Source: Amborella trichopoda
Taxonomy: Eukaryota > Streptophyta > Magnoliopsida > Amborellales > Amborellaceae
Length of the DNA: 64,000 nucleotides
Direction of reading: 5' to 3'
Assembly: GCF_000471905.2 (NCBI RefSeq)
Contig: NW_006499799.1
Coordinates: 4,870,717-4,934,716 of the forward strand
Shown here: positions 1 through 11,479 of the stretch, in pieces
Layout: the number at the start of each line of letters is the position of its first letter
How positions within the stretch are numbered: the first letter of the stretch is position 1
The notes under the pieces: model-generated
The model's input: only the letters and a program-made list of their open reading frames with translations
Database searches by the model: none
What the model was told of the DNA's origin: nothing
Made by a program: the position numbers and the translations under genes

Positions 1-1127
1 GGCCCAAAGTGAATAAACGATGGAGAGAAGAGAAGAGGGGGTACGGTTAAATACTTGAGGGTTGTTTTATGTAGCTTGAAAAAAATATAGAAGGAGGGTC
101 TACCGTGAAATAAGATGGGGAATTAAGAGTCTCTACGAAATTTTCCCTATTTTAAATAGTAAAAAGAGTAAAATTGTTTGATGAAATCAAGGAGAGCATA
201 TGTTAAAATAGGGAACAAACAATATATGTGGGGAACTTGCTTGGGGGGGGTGGCGGTCCTCCCTCAGGATCTAACTCAAACAATTTCGGAGCCAAAGCCC
301 GAGTGGAGCTCGCTCCTCCCATCAAGGGATACCTCGATATCTATCTTAGAAGGATCTCGATCAGTAATTAAAAGGGTTTTGGATCGCTTTGGAAGGAGAT
401 CGCAACACCACTGAAAATGGTATGAAACGATCTCAGTTCTAGAAGTTTCAAAAAATTTGAAAATTAAACCAACAACATTTTTCTTTTTAGAAAAATTGAA
501 CCAAACGTCATTGATTTTGTGCTTTTTTCTTTTTGTTTTCTGTCAACTTTCTATCTAAGTTAACCTGCAGACAATTTTTATTTTCCATTTTTGTGGAATG
601 TTTTTTGCCTAAGTGATTGAAAACTGGCAAACCGACTCGGAATCCCCTGAGTCAGTCGAACCTATGGGGCTCCCTTGTCCTGGATAGTCCTGAACAAGGA
701 AGTTGATAAGGTTATGCAGAACCAAGCAATTCTCCCCAGTGATCAAAAAAACATCGATCCGATCCGAAACCGGGTAATCTGGATCGGGTATTGACTGGGT
801 CGTTCCGGATTCAGCCATAAAACGGGATCTGACCGTGTCTGCACAAGAAATTGGTATTATGACATCATCAAATGACTTGGGAGGGCATTTTTGTATTTTT
901 GTTTAAAAATCGGGGCTATTGTAGTCATGTGTGCCTTTGTCAACCACAGCTCCTTAGCACCACGTGTCCCTATCAACTATGGGCACACTGCCTCATGCCT
1001 CATCATGCTTTTCAAACACGCGATTAAATGTGGTACTGAGGAGGGTTTTATTCACGTCTAATGTCTTTTATTTTTCAATGTGGGATTTGAGCATGGAACT
1101 TATTGTGAATAAAAGGTAATACGCTTG
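1..1127. other. No gene recognised, AT-rich leader
   Basis: Only short unsupported reading frames occur here. A G-run lies near 243-250 and a patch of higher GC near 620-840, but neither resembles a known domain. It may be old transposon DNA. Confidence 0.5.
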
Positions 1128-1128
1128 A

Positions 1129-1145
1129 AAAGGTAATACAATATA
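1129..1145 (+). repeat. Left copy of a 17-bp direct repeat
   Basis: AAAGGTAATACAATATA occurs here and again at 1330-1346. The 184 bp between them contain a tRNA-Val-like sequence. The pair looks like the target-site duplication of a retroposed sequence, although the tRNA head begins about 31 bp inside the left copy. Confidence 0.6.
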
Positions 1146-1176
1146 GGCTTTTATTATAAAAAGCAATGCAACAAGT

Positions 1177-1249
1177 GGTGTTGTGGTGTAGTTGGTTATC
1201 ACTTCTGTCACACAATTAAAGGTCCCTAGTCCAAACCTGGGCAGCACCA
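1177..1249 (+). pseudogene. tRNA-Val(CAC)-like pseudogene or SINE head
   Basis: The acceptor arms GGTGTTG (1177-1183) and CAGCACC (1242-1248) pair over all seven positions with one G-U. The A-box TGGTGTAGTTGG is perfect and the T-stem CCTAG/CTGGG pairs with one G-U. The anticodon region contains CAC, as in plant tRNA-Val. The anticodon arm is one base short and does not pair, and the B-box reads TCCAAAC instead of TTCGAAT/C, so it should not work as a tRNA. The flanking 17-bp repeats make a SINE or retroposed tRNA likely; a decayed tRNA gene is the alternative. Confidence 0.6.
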
Positions 1250-1329
1250 TCTTCTTATTTTTCTTGTCAAAAGAAAACAAGTATTTCTTGTTAAATAAAA
1301 AAGTTATCGTAAGCTTAAATTAGATATGT

Positions 1330-1346
1330 AAAGGTAATACAATATA
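1330..1346 (+). repeat. Right copy of the 17-bp direct repeat
   Basis: Identical over 17 bp to 1129-1145. It closes a 184-bp interval of typical SINE size. Confidence 0.6.
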
Positions 1347-1349
1347 AGC

Positions 1350-2769
1350 ATGGAGCATGTTAGCTCTTTTTCTCTCTCTCATATATGAATGCCTATTGTT
1401 AGATTTTTTTTTTTTCTTAGAAATAAATGGTCTAATTATATTTTTTATCTTTAGAACATGGTGGTCTTTAACATAAATTTAGGAATATTAATTTAAACAT
1501 AGGGTTCTTACAATGAGGCCATTTGAAATATATATATATACTAACAATCTCTTCCACTAAATTTATTCTAGAAACCTAATAAATTAGAATTTTTGAAAAA
1601 TTAAAGTGTTATTTCAAAAATTGGTATGCATTCTAATAATTTCTACATTGATACCCAAATCTTGTATTTTATTTATTAATTTTTTTACATTATAAATTAT
1701 GTAATATACTAGTTTTCTTACAGTTGTCAATAATATATTTTAAATTAGATGATATTATAAGATATTTTGGATTTGTTATTATTTATATAGTAAAATAATT
1801 ATAAAATGTAAACCAACAATTTCAATTTCAGTATATAATATTATAGTTAGTTAAGTTGTAATAATTTTGGATTATAGTTAGTTAGGTTGTAATAATTTGG
1901 GTTTTTTTTTAGTGGATTAGGGTTTTTCACCAATTCGAGATTTTGGTGGCTATATTTTCATCAATTTAATCTATTCTTTATTGTAGTCCATGTATGATTA
2001 TATACTTCATCCATGATAAATCTAAGATTTTTCTTTTGTGTGATGTAAATTTAATGGTTAACATTCATATAAAGATAGAACATCTCAGTATTCACATATT
2101 GATGAAAAAGAATGTAAGTTAATAATGTAGTACCCCATTTCTTATTGGATTCCTAAAAAACAACATTTATAATGATTTTTAATAATTTTTTTGGATTTTT
2201 TTATTGACCAATTCGGCCGATTCCCGATCAGAACCGTCACTTCACTAATCCGGATGGGTTTTTGGGATGCCCAATCCATGGCACCAATTCGTTTTTTAAA
2301 CCACTGGTTCTCCCTACGGCGAATCACTTTGGTCTCGTACAGTTAGGTTCTCGGGGAATTCCTAAGTTAAGCTCTTATCAAGGCCCTCCAATCTCCATTT
2401 TTCTCAATTTTTTTATGGGACTTTTAGATTATGGAGTTTTCATTATGCATGTCTAGATAATGCTAAAAAGTGGACTGTACATTTTTCAATTTTTTAAATC
2501 AATTTAACACACACATAGAGGCTTGCTTCCTAAACAACGCTGTCTAAGGCTCTCAAGGTAGAGAGCTTAAGCTTTGATCAATCCAAAGCTCCCGCTCCCA
2601 ACAACTATGGACCAATTATACTTAGTATTCGAATAGGGTGAGGGAAGACTAACCAAGTCATATCGAATACAGGTTCAGTTGTGTGGCAAAGACTTGCATA
2701 GGTGAACAAACTCTTGAATACTTCTATTCTCGTTCACTTCATAGGCCACATTCTAATTAACTATTTTAG
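1350..2769. other. AT-rich intergenic DNA, no gene seen
   Basis: Poly-T runs, TA dinucleotide stretches and many stops in all frames. A more GC-balanced patch at 2210-2400 shows no recognisable domain. Confidence 0.5.
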
Positions 2770-2910
2770 ACCATATAGATCTTTGAGATGGTTTGTTTCT
2801 ACAAGCTGGTATGAACTGGTTGTTATGGGTATTAGTTCCAACGTTTAATCAAAGCTTTTGGAAAGACCTATGGCTCAGAGATTTTACTTTGGGAAACCAT
2901 TGGCCAAATC
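2770..2910 (+). pseudogene. LINE ORF2 relic, zf-RVT region, left part
   Basis: The frame from 2793 reads SFWKDLWLRDF and LGNHWPNL, the usual start of the region between the reverse transcriptase and the zf-RVT zinc-binding domain in plant L1 elements. It stops abruptly at the TAA that borders the Tourist-like element and resumes at 4129. The identification rests on motif memory (W.DLWLGD...L). It is only a fragment, with no intact ORF. Confidence 0.6.
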
Positions 2911-2913
2911 TAA

Positions 2914-4125
2914 GGGCCGTTAGGGTACGTGAAAATCTATTACGTGACAATAGATTACAAGGAAATATGGCATTTACACTGTTTGGGTACACTTTACTAG
3001 TAAAGAAATGGAAAGACATTACCCGAGATTACATGAGATTTCTCCAAAAATAACGAAATCCATTACGTGCGGTAAGAGGTGAAAAATCTATTACGAGGTT
3101 GACGGGTAATCTTTGAAAATATTTCGCGTGGGTCTCTCTGCCCTATACCCGCTTAAAAAAAATATTTCCCTCTCTCAAGTATACGTTGTATTGTATAATT
3201 AAACTAAATAGAAAGTGAAAGTTAGGGGATATGAAAAGGGGAATCTAAATTGATTTGAATAGGTGTACGAGACCAATTTTCTACTACAATCATAATAAAA
3301 AAATTTTACTTTCCTCTATCGCCAATTTGGTTGTAACCCTCATTTGACTCTCATGTAAAAACAAAAATTTTTATTTTTAAGAATTGGTAAGTGAAAGTGA
3401 GGGGAAATCTAAATTGATTTGAACAGTTGTAGAACTTGATGAGGGACAATTTTCTACTGCAATCTTAATAAAAAAATTTATACATCCCTTTATCTCCAAT
3501 TTAGGTGGTAGCCCGCCATCACCTCTTGTATAAAAACAAAACTAATAAAAATAATAATTGGTAATCGATGAGAAATTACACCACACAATCATAATAAAAA
3601 ATTCCACACAACATAATCCTCATAAGAGATTAGTAAAAGCTCAATTGAAATAAGATACCTCTTTAGTCTCCTTCAAAAATTTCTACTGCAATTACCAAAC
3701 CTTCTAGTTTACTAATCAAACTTCTTCCTATTTTTTAACTTGTACCGTAAAGATTTTGATTTTAGTATCATAAATTTATTGCATATTTGAAATTATATAT
3801 AGAGAGACATTTGAAAGACTTCTATAAAAAATAAATAAAAATAAGGCTTATCACAATAAAATCATGTTATTCCAATCATATTATTCCAATGACTTATCAT
3901 GTTGAAACCAAAGTCTAATCATGTTAACCAAACATAGCCATATTTTTCATATTTTGATGGTAATGCATTTTTCATATTTCTTCCATACATAGCCAAACAG
4001 TAGCAATGTATTTCCCAAGTTGCATCTAAATACTACCTAAACAGTGACAATCCATTTGCAAGTAATGTATTACGCCCGTAATATATTTCACAGACAATAT
4101 ATTTTCAGGTATCCAAACGGCCCCC
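2914..4125. mobile_element. Tourist/PIF-Harbinger-like non-autonomous element
   Basis: The left end starts GGGCCGTTAGGGTACGTGAA. The right end, read on the other strand, starts GGGGGCCGTTTGGATACCTG, an imperfect terminal inverted repeat. TAA flanks both sides (2911-2913 and 4126-4128), the usual PIF/Harbinger target duplication. At about 1.2 kb it is large for a MITE and has no transposase frame. An internal tandem duplication of about 180 bp (about 3208-3385 and 3388-3550, sharing CTAAATTGATTTGAA) explains part of the length. It splits a LINE relic. Confidence 0.7.
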
Positions 4126-4128
4126 TAA

Positions 4129-4620
4129 TGACGATAGAAGCAAATCCCCATATCACCATAACGCTCTCTTCGGAAATCAAGATGGGCTCTATTCTGTGGA
4201 ATCCCACTTTCCATAGGGCTATCTAAGACGAAGTTGTGCTGATACAACACCTAAAGACCTTATTCCTGCCTCGAGAGGGAATGGACTATATTATCTGGGC
4301 CACCATTCCCAGTGGAAAATTTACAGTCTCCTTCAATAAGGCCCTTAACTCAAGCCCTTCGGTCCCCTGCATTACAAATAAAGTATGGATCATCCCGATC
4401 CACTACAATGTACAACTTTTTAATTGGATCGCATTATCCAACCTGCTCTCACCATGGATCAGCTACAAGGGGGTTATCAACTCCCTAATTGATGCATTAT
4501 GTGCAAAGAGGAATCTATTTATCATCTTTTCAAACACTACGAGGTTGCCACCCATGGCAACCCTTTTGGAATCCTTTGAGAGTTTGGGCAAAGCCTGCCT
4601 CGATCAGGCAACTTTTCAAC
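4129..4620 (+). pseudogene. LINE ORF2 relic, zf-RVT region, right part
   Basis: Two frames read, in order, MTIEANPHITIT, LFLPREGMDYIIWATIPSGK, FTVSFNKALNSSP and, frameshifted, LCAKRNLFIIF. The pattern D.L.W....SG.FTV...Y, then the zinc-binding part, is that of plant LINE zf-RVT regions. It continues the piece at 2770-2910 across the Tourist-like insertion. Frameshifts and stops show that it is dead. Confidence 0.65.
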
Positions 4621-4626
4621 CATCAT

Positions 4627-4651
4627 CCCCCCCCCCCCCCCCCCAAAAAAC

Positions 4652-4682
<31 letters not shown>
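4627..4682. repeat. C18 homopolymer, A6, then (TAA)n
   Basis: Eighteen C, six A and then about ten TAA units. It lies at the end of the LINE relic and may be a degenerated retroposon tail. Translated open frames here (P and N or I runs) are artefacts. Confidence 0.85.
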
Positions 4683-4686
<4 letters not shown>

Positions 4687-4878
4687 AACACGCAACAGCC
4701 GTTAAAGGTGTATAATGATTATACTCTTATGCATGTTTTTTAAAGCAAAGCATCTTACCTCTACAGCTTGCAGAATTGAGAAAAAAGAGAGATCATATAA
4801 GCACCAGAATTTTCATTTTTTGAAATTTGCATGAGAAAGTTGTGATACATGTAGGAGGAAAAGCACAACTGCACTAAC

Positions 4879-4931
4879 CCAAATATCTCCAGCAGTAGGG
4901 ACACTTCATCGTCACTTGGTGCTTCAAGAAT
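4879..4931 (-). CDS. Exon 4 of a conserved plant gene of unknown function
   Basis: Read on the minus strand, ATGAATCAG is followed by an open 53-bp exon encoding ILEAPSDDEVSLLLEIFG, ending with GG before the donor GTTAGTG. In the protein family I recall from other plants, 'LEAP..EEVSLLLEIFG' follows directly on '[22 protein letters not shown]', which here is exon 3 at 25872-25967. The phase fits: exon 3 ends on a complete codon and exon 4 starts on one. That makes intron 3 about 20.9 kb, filled with transposons. The next exon should lie beyond the left edge of the window. What is seen is the sequence and splice sites; the link to exon 3 is inference. Confidence 0.75.
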
Positions 4932-5876
4932 CTGATTCATAGAAAAGAGTTAACCTGCGGTTAACCTCACATATCAGAAAATATATGACAGAGCCTCAAC
5001 TAAATAATGATAAATCAAATTAGAGCCTACCTTCAAATAGTATCCAGAAATGTGGTTTCAATACTGAAAATCTTTGTGATAGCCTTAAAATATATTTTAA
5101 TTTTAATTTATAAAGTTTAAATGCTTCAAAAATAGTGTAGATCGACAGATCTATGAAAACTTGAAAATCTTGAAAATTGACGGACCAAAAAGCATTACAA
5201 AATACACTATTTATAAAACCTGAAATCCATTTTTCTCTTATGTCCATGCATCTTGATGTCGAGATGATCAATTTGAATATATTTGAGTATCAAAATAACC
5301 TCATCTAGTGAAATTTTTTAGGTAGGCTCTAATGTGATTGCTTCAAGCCTTGGCTCTATATAAACTTTTCCCTAAATAAAAATTACATGAAAAGCAGTAG
5401 AGAAGAGGCACTGCACTGATATTATGTAAATTTTATCTATTCAGATTCACTTACTATAAAAACTATAAGTCTGGGTGATACAGTCAAGCAACTTTATAGG
5501 TCACAATTCTGAAACCAGACTTTGAATATGCACTCATCAATGCAATCCAGGAATCACATTATGTGTGATATGGGGACTACTCCAATTAAAAATGAAGAAA
5601 ATGGAGGATCCATAGCATTAATGACATTCTTCTTATAGTATTCTTATAGTTATAACGAAACCACAAGAAACTATTGTTGTATCAGAGAAATCTTAGGGCC
5701 CTTCAATGAATCAGAGATGCCTTCCAAACTGCCAAATGGAGGTGACTCATGCAAAACAGCAGGTCCAGATGCGTAGCACATAAGTTAGTAATCAGCCTCA
5801 TCATTAGTCTCTCGCCATATGCTTATGAAGCTCTTCTAACAAAAGTTAAAGAGCAATTGTGCACATACTTCTTAAC
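4932..5876. other. Intronic DNA, no other feature seen
   Basis: AT-rich sequence left of the LINE target site. The open frame at 5020-5271 on the minus strand has no recognisable domain. Confidence 0.5.
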
Positions 5877-5893
5877 AAGTACGGGTGTTTCAC
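5877..5893 (+). repeat. Left target-site duplication of LINE 1
   Basis: AAGTACGGGTGTTTCAC here and AAGTACAGGTGTTTCAC at 12903-12919 match at 16 of 17 positions. They flank a 7.0 kb LINE on both sides. Confidence 0.85.
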
Positions 5894-5959
5894 TCCATTT
5901 TCACCAAAGGGTAAGGGCCCAAATCCCTATTGACTTACCCATAATTTTTCCCCACTGAC

Positions 5960-6250
5960 TTACCACTTTTTCGTCCCATCGAGGACATACGAAGATAAGA
6001 CAAAAAAAAAAAATTTCACCAGCAAGAGCGAGTGCCACCAGCATGAGCCACCAGATCTGGGTCCAATAGCCACCAGATCTGCGAGAGCCATACTGCGAGA
6101 GTCACCAGATCTACGAGGAGAGGAGCCACCAAGATCTGCGAGAGCCATTCCTGCAAGCCACCAGCCACCAGCGAGTACTGCGAGAGCCACCAGATCTGCG
6201 AGGAGCGAGAGCCTCTCCACTCAGGGCTCCAGAGATGCTGCTTTCTGAAG
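5960..6250 (+). repeat. LINE 1 5' leader with short tandem motif
   Basis: The motif GCCACCAGATCTGCGAGAG recurs in variant form about six times between 6040 and 6210. It lies upstream of ORF1, where plant LINEs can carry promoter-like repeats. A regulatory role is inference only. Open frames on the minus strand here are by-products of the repeat. Confidence 0.6.
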
Positions 6251-6251
6251 C

Positions 6252-7850
6252 GTGTATGTTTTGATGGCTTGCCCACCCCCTTCTGGTGTGCCTCTCCCTT
6301 TGGAGAGAAAACCTCCTGATCTTCAAGAGCTTCTTTCTCATCTATGTGGAAGTAGTACTGCTATTTGTTTTGGTGGTGCTGAGCCCCTTAAGGATAGAAC
6401 CAAATCTGTTCGTATTTCTAATGGTGGGCGTCATCTCGGTAGTGATGGGGATGGATCTGGTCATGATCCTATCATTTCTGACCAAAGATACATCAGCAGA
6501 GATGGATCTGGGTCTATAGTCTCTGATGTTCTAGCTTTGAAGCCAGATTCTCATGCTGCCTATCGTGTGGTTTCTGGGTCTGGTTTTGGGGAGATGCCTG
6601 CGAAGAATAACAATTCAAAGGAGTAATGGTGCTGCCTTTCGTGTGGTAGCTGATGATAGTATTGTGAAAGTTAATGTTATGGGTCACAATCTTTTGTCTA
6701 CAGAAGATGATTATGAAGCTGCCCACTTTGGGGAAGGTTTGGGTGTTCATAGTTCTGCCCCTTGCGATGATTTTCTTCCAGATTCTGGCTTTGAAAATCC
6801 TCGTACGGGTCCTGCCCCGAGATCTACAGTTGTTCTTGATAGGGTCATTAGGAGACCTGTAAGGGAGGCCTCTCCTCTCATGATGGGCGTTTCTAGCAAA
6901 GGCAAGGAGGTGGCTGCTACTCTTTGGAAAAAAATTTGGGTAGTAAGAACGACCTAGGATCTACCTCGGGTCTTCATGGTGAAGGTGTCGTACGGGAAGA
7001 GTTTCCATCCTTGGTTCCAAAGAACAAGAATGATAATTTAGCTAACAGCTGTTGGGGCTCGGGTAGGTCCTCAGACCTGTTATTTGGTGCCAAGGGTGTC
7101 CAAAATGGAGTCTTTGAGGAGATGGATACTTCACCTACTGAAATTATCAATGGTAAAAAATTTGTCAAAATTGACAAGAAGGTGATGGATTCATGTTGGA
7201 GCCGGTGGAAAAACTGTCTAATGGGATACTTCTTGGGCCGCCAACCTGATTGGAACTACATGAAAGAGATGTTGAAGAAGATGTGGAGGCTTGAGCGGGA
7301 TGTTGAAGTATTCTCCGCTGATGGGGGCTTCTTTTATTTTTCGTTTCCATTCTAGTAAGGAGATGGAGGTTGCCCGTATGGGGGGACCTTGGTTTATCAA
7401 CAAAAAATGCTTGGTGCTTCAAGAATGGGATCCTTCAATTCAACCCTCTAGGCGTACCCGTCATATTGTGCCAGTTTGGATCAAATTGACAAGGTTACCA
7501 TTGGTATATTGGGAACCAGAAATTCTTTTTTGTATTGCCTCCAATGTTGGCAAACCCATCTTCGTGGACAAACCGACAAAACTAAGATCAAGGGCTAAGC
7601 CAAGGGTGTGTGATGCATTGGATCTATATACCATTTGTTAGACTGAAGTTTGGCCGGACTTTTTTGGGAAGGAGTATAGGCAAGAGATAGTCCATGAGTT
7701 CATACCCTCGATCTGTTCCACGTGTCAGAGGGCAGGCCACAAGCCCGAATTATGTCGAGCAGGCTTTAGTGCAAAGGTTTCCATCAAGGCCAGTGCAACA
7801 ATTGTTCCCAATGGTGATATTTCTGTTAAATTACCCTCAGGGGAAGAAGG
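6252..7850 (+). pseudogene. LINE 1 ORF1: DUF4283-like domain and zinc knuckle
   Basis: ORF1 of plant L1 elements encodes a nucleic-acid-binding protein that coats the element RNA. The DUF4283-like part is seen as LLGRQPDWNYMKEMLKKMW, then FRFHSSKEMEVARMGGPWF and LVLQEWDPS, followed by VPVWIKLTRLPLVYW. After a stop at 7639-7641 the same frame continues to CSTCQRAGHKPELC (7707-7748), a CX2CX4HX4C zinc knuckle. The coding sequence needs several frame changes (near 6600, 6950 and 7300), so no full protein can be made. The N-terminal 200 codons show no known domain. Confidence 0.8.
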
Positions 7851-8755
7851 TTGATGGAAGGTAGTCAAAGGGAGACAGCAGTTAGTTTACAAAAGGAAGG
7901 GGAACGAAAGCATTGTTGCTGTTCCACCCTTCCCACTTTGTCAGAGAAGAATAATGTTGTTGTCTCTCTTGCTAACAACAGAGTAGATCCGAAGGATATC
8001 ATTTCTAATGCTTTTGCAATTCTAGCCAATGTCCATGAGGATAACGAGGGGTCTCTTATCGAGCAAGCAGTTAGCTCTTCTGAGCAAAATACAGTCAACA
8101 CTTGCATTCCGATAGGCGATTTTGATATGCAACAAGAGTATGAGGTGACAGTTATGACTCATGTTGATAATATTGGTGTGTCTGGAGAGGTCGTGGTTCC
8201 ATCGCCAGTGATTGGGACGGCACCTGTTGAGGATGGCGACTCCTCGTTATTGTCTCTGGACAAACAGGCTGATGATAAACATGTTGCCCATTCTAAGAAG
8301 ATATGTGAGCACAGTCCCAAGCAGGTTAACGTCACTGCCATTGTAGAGAATGATGGGGAGGAGTATGATGTTGAGGGCCGTTTAGATCACTTGCTTATTA
8401 AGGATCCGAAAACCCTTGGTCATGGCCACAGGGGGACACGCTAGAGGATGGCATGGGGAATATTGTTGGTGATCACAACCCTAAGCACATAGCCGATAAG
8501 GTGGATGTTTCTAGTAAACGAGTGCAGGATCATGCGAATAGTGAAAAGCTTCCTCAAGCTCGAACTAGGTCGCAATTAAAAGCTTATTTGGCAGCTTCTG
8601 GTGACAAGAGGGGCCATTCTTCACCAGGTATAGATAATACAAAAGGATTAACTCCAGCTTCTATTGGTGACAAAATGGGGTTAACCCATAAGGCTCAGAG
8701 TGCTCTTACAGCTCCTGAAGGTAAGGTCCCACTTACCAAACGTCCAAACCTTTGA
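7851..8755 (+). pseudogene. LINE 1 ORF1 C-terminal region
   Basis: Two long frames (7851-8444 and 8453-8755), separated by one stop and a frame change, are rich in Asp, Glu, Ser and Val and have no recognisable domain. They lie between the zinc knuckle and ORF2, as the variable acidic tail of plant LINE ORF1 proteins does. Assignment is by position. Confidence 0.6.
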
Positions 8756-8763
8756 TTTTATTT

Positions 8764-9520
8764 ATGTCTATTGCTGCTTAGAATGTCAGGGGCCTTCGGG
8801 GCCAGGGTAGAATATCGGATATTGGGGTTTTAAAAGGACAACATAATCTTGGTCTTATTTTCTTATTGGAAACTAAACTTCTTGTGGAGCTGAGTCGTAG
8901 TTGTCTTGTGGAGCTGAGCTGTAGTTGGTCAAAAAAGTTGGGATTCTATAATAACTTTATTGCTAATGAGATTGAGGGTAGATCCAGAATTTTAGTCCTT
9001 CGGAATCCTCTAATTTACTCAATCAAATTGATTGATGTAAATGATCAAATGATTACTGTGGAGGCTACCCGTATCTGTAATGGAAACATTTCAGTGATTT
9101 CAAGAGTCTATGCCTTTAATTATGTGTCCCAACTATGGTACCATTTGAGAACCTTAGGAGCAACTATTGCTCTTCCCTGGCTGTTACTGGGGGATTTTAA
9201 TACGCTATTGGATCCCTCGGAATTAGTGGGAGGGAGCAATTCTCTACCACCAGACTCGGGCAATTTTGCTCAAGTAATGATGGATTGTGCTCTTGCTGAT
9301 CTTAGTGTAGTCAGAGGATGGTTCTTCTAGTCCAATAACCAGTTGAGCAGAAGATGCATTCGAAGAAGGTTGGACCGAGCATTAGCAACCACTGATTGGA
9401 TTTTGGCCTTCCCTGAATCCAAAGTCCAGTTACTCCCTAAAGGTACCTCAAATCATTGTCCCTTACTTGTCTCTATTTCTGATCTGGGTCCAGTTGGGCC
9501 CAAGCCTTTTTAAGTATTTC
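8764..9520 (+). pseudogene. LINE 1 ORF2: APE-type endonuclease
   Basis: ORF2 opens MSIAA, then a TAG at 8779-8781 sits where plant L1s have the W of 'AWNVRGL'; NVRGL follows. Later motifs are LIFLLETKL, WLLLGDFNTLL (with the GDFN motif) and SNHCPLLVSI, the C-terminal His-containing motif. This enzyme nicks target DNA to prime reverse transcription. Further stops occur at 9328-9330 and 9511-9513. A 24-bp tandem duplication at 8881-8928 (CTTGTGGAGCTGAG twice) adds eight residues. Confidence 0.85.
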
Positions 9521-9599
9521 TATGTGGGAGCAGCATCAAGGTTTTCCAGATGTTATTTGTAATTCGTGGCGAGGCCAAGTGGGGGGGTACTCCCATGTA

Positions 9600-11400
9600 T
9601 CGCTTTGTTGTTATACTTAAGAGGCTCAAGGCTGACCTACGATTGAGGAGCAAGGAGGTGTTTGGCTTTGTTGGGAAATCCATTGCTGTAGTTCGACACC
9701 AACTATCATCTTAGAATGATAGCCTACACATGGATCCTTCTAATGAGACATTCCATTCTCAGGAAAACGAGTATACTCAGAAATTGCAAACTCTTCTGGC
9801 CAATGAAGAAAGATTCTAGAGGCAAAAATCAAGACAAAACTGGTTAAAAGAGGGGGACTCCAACACCAAATATTTTCACTTATCGACTGTGGTCAGAAGG
9901 AGGACTGATAGAATTATCTCTTTGAAAGATCAGAATGGGAATCTCTTGTCTACTGAGGATGATATTGAAAATCATAAGATTGGCTATTTCAAAGACTTAT
10001 TGGCTCAGGAGAGCAATATTGATCAGGTCTTGCAACCATTCCATCTCAATTCTTCTCAAAGGACAAGCTAGTGGATGCAGTATCTATGGAGGAGATTAAA
10101 GCATGCATTTGGGATGGGAAGTCATTAAAAAGGATCTTTTTCTGGCCCTTAAAGATTTCTTCACTTAGGGTAAGCTGCTCAAGCAAATCAATTCCACCTT
10201 TATTTGTCTGATTCCTAAAGTGGATGCACCTAGGGTGATGAAAGACTTTCGACCTATAGGGTTGTGTAATGTCTTATACAAAATCATCATCAAAATAATT
10301 TCTAATCGCCTACGAGTAGTTCTTGCTGATTTTATTGACCCTAAGCAAGCTGCATTTTTGAAAGGTAGGCTTATTACTGATAATATTCTCATGGCAAACG
10401 AACTTATGTCTCTTTGCCATAGGAACTCGGATCGACCTAAAATGTGTCTGCAAATCGATTTGAGCAGTGCATATGACAAAGTATCCTGGGATTTTATAGT
10501 GGGTAGGATGCATGCAGTGAGTTTGCCTGAGTTATTTGTTTCTTGGGTTCACTTGTGTATTACTACTACTTCTTTCTCTGTTCTGAGGAACGGCTCACCC
10601 AAAGGTTTTTTTAAAGGTAAGAGAGGTTTGAGGCAAGGGGATCCTCTATCTCCTTATCTTTTTTTGCTGATCATGGATCTTTTTAGCAGACAGCTTGAGT
10701 GTGATATGTTGCAAGGCATGTTTCCCAAGGCGTTTCCTTCAGGGTGTGACTATGGGGTCTCTCATCTCTTTTATGCTGATGATGTGCTTATTTTCTGTGA
10801 GGCGTCCATCTCTACTGCCACAACTATGCGTGAACTTATTCATAAGTTTGAGAGGAGTACTGGTCAGATTCTGAACTCATCTAAAAGCAAGGTCTTTTTC
10901 TTTGGTGCACCATGGGGAGGACGGGGGCGAATTCTGAGGGAGTTAAAGTTTGTTGAAGGGTCTCTTCCTATCCGCTATTTGGGCCTACCATTATTTCGTG
11001 GACATCTAAGGCACAGTTATTGTCATAGTCTGGTGGGTAAGGTGTTCGGTAAGATCGGGTCTTGGCAGCCTTTATGCCTCTCATATGCCGGTCGACTTCA
11101 GTTGCTTAAGTCTGTACTGAGGGCGTCATTGGTTTTCTGGTTATTATCCTTCATTCTTCCAAAGAAAACATGTAATATGATAGAGAGACTATAAAGAAAC
11201 TTCTTATGGGCTAGGGAAGTAGAAAAAAAAGGTGTTCATCTTATAAAATGGAAAACGGTGTGCCTCCCTATGGCTGAAGGAGGTCTTGGGGTAAGAGATA
11301 TGGCAGATTTCAATATCGCAGGAATGATGAAGTTCGCATGAAGGATTTTGGAAAATCCATCCTCGTTGTTGGCACGGTTCTTCAAACATTGATATTTTAG
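9600..11400 (+). pseudogene. LINE 1 ORF2: reverse transcriptase
   Basis: The 324-codon frame at 10220-11194 contains FRPIGLCNVLYKII, KQAAFLKGRLITDNILMANE, LQIDLSSAYDKVSWDFI (motif A with catalytic Asp), GLRQGDPLSPYLFLL (motif B) and HLFYADDVLIF (YADD catalytic box), then ILNSSKSKV and YLGLPLFRGHL. The upstream part (9840-10200) reads RQKSRQNWLKEGDSNTKYF in pieces with frameshifts, and a stop at 11192-11194 interrupts the link to zf-RVT. The core is well preserved, the ORF as a whole is not. Confidence 0.9.
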
Positions 11401-11479
11401 AAATTCCTCTACTTGGGAGGCTGAAGGCAGAAGAGGATGTTCTCATGTATGGAAGGGGATTTTACTTGGCTTATTTCAT

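Noticed and set aside
1177..1249. Functional tRNA-Val gene
   Set aside because: The anticodon arm is one base short and unpaired and the B-box is degenerate.
4236..4743. Frames ending in Pro, Asn or Ile runs
   Set aside because: The runs are the C18 and (TAA)n tract; only the upstream LINE-like part is meaningful.
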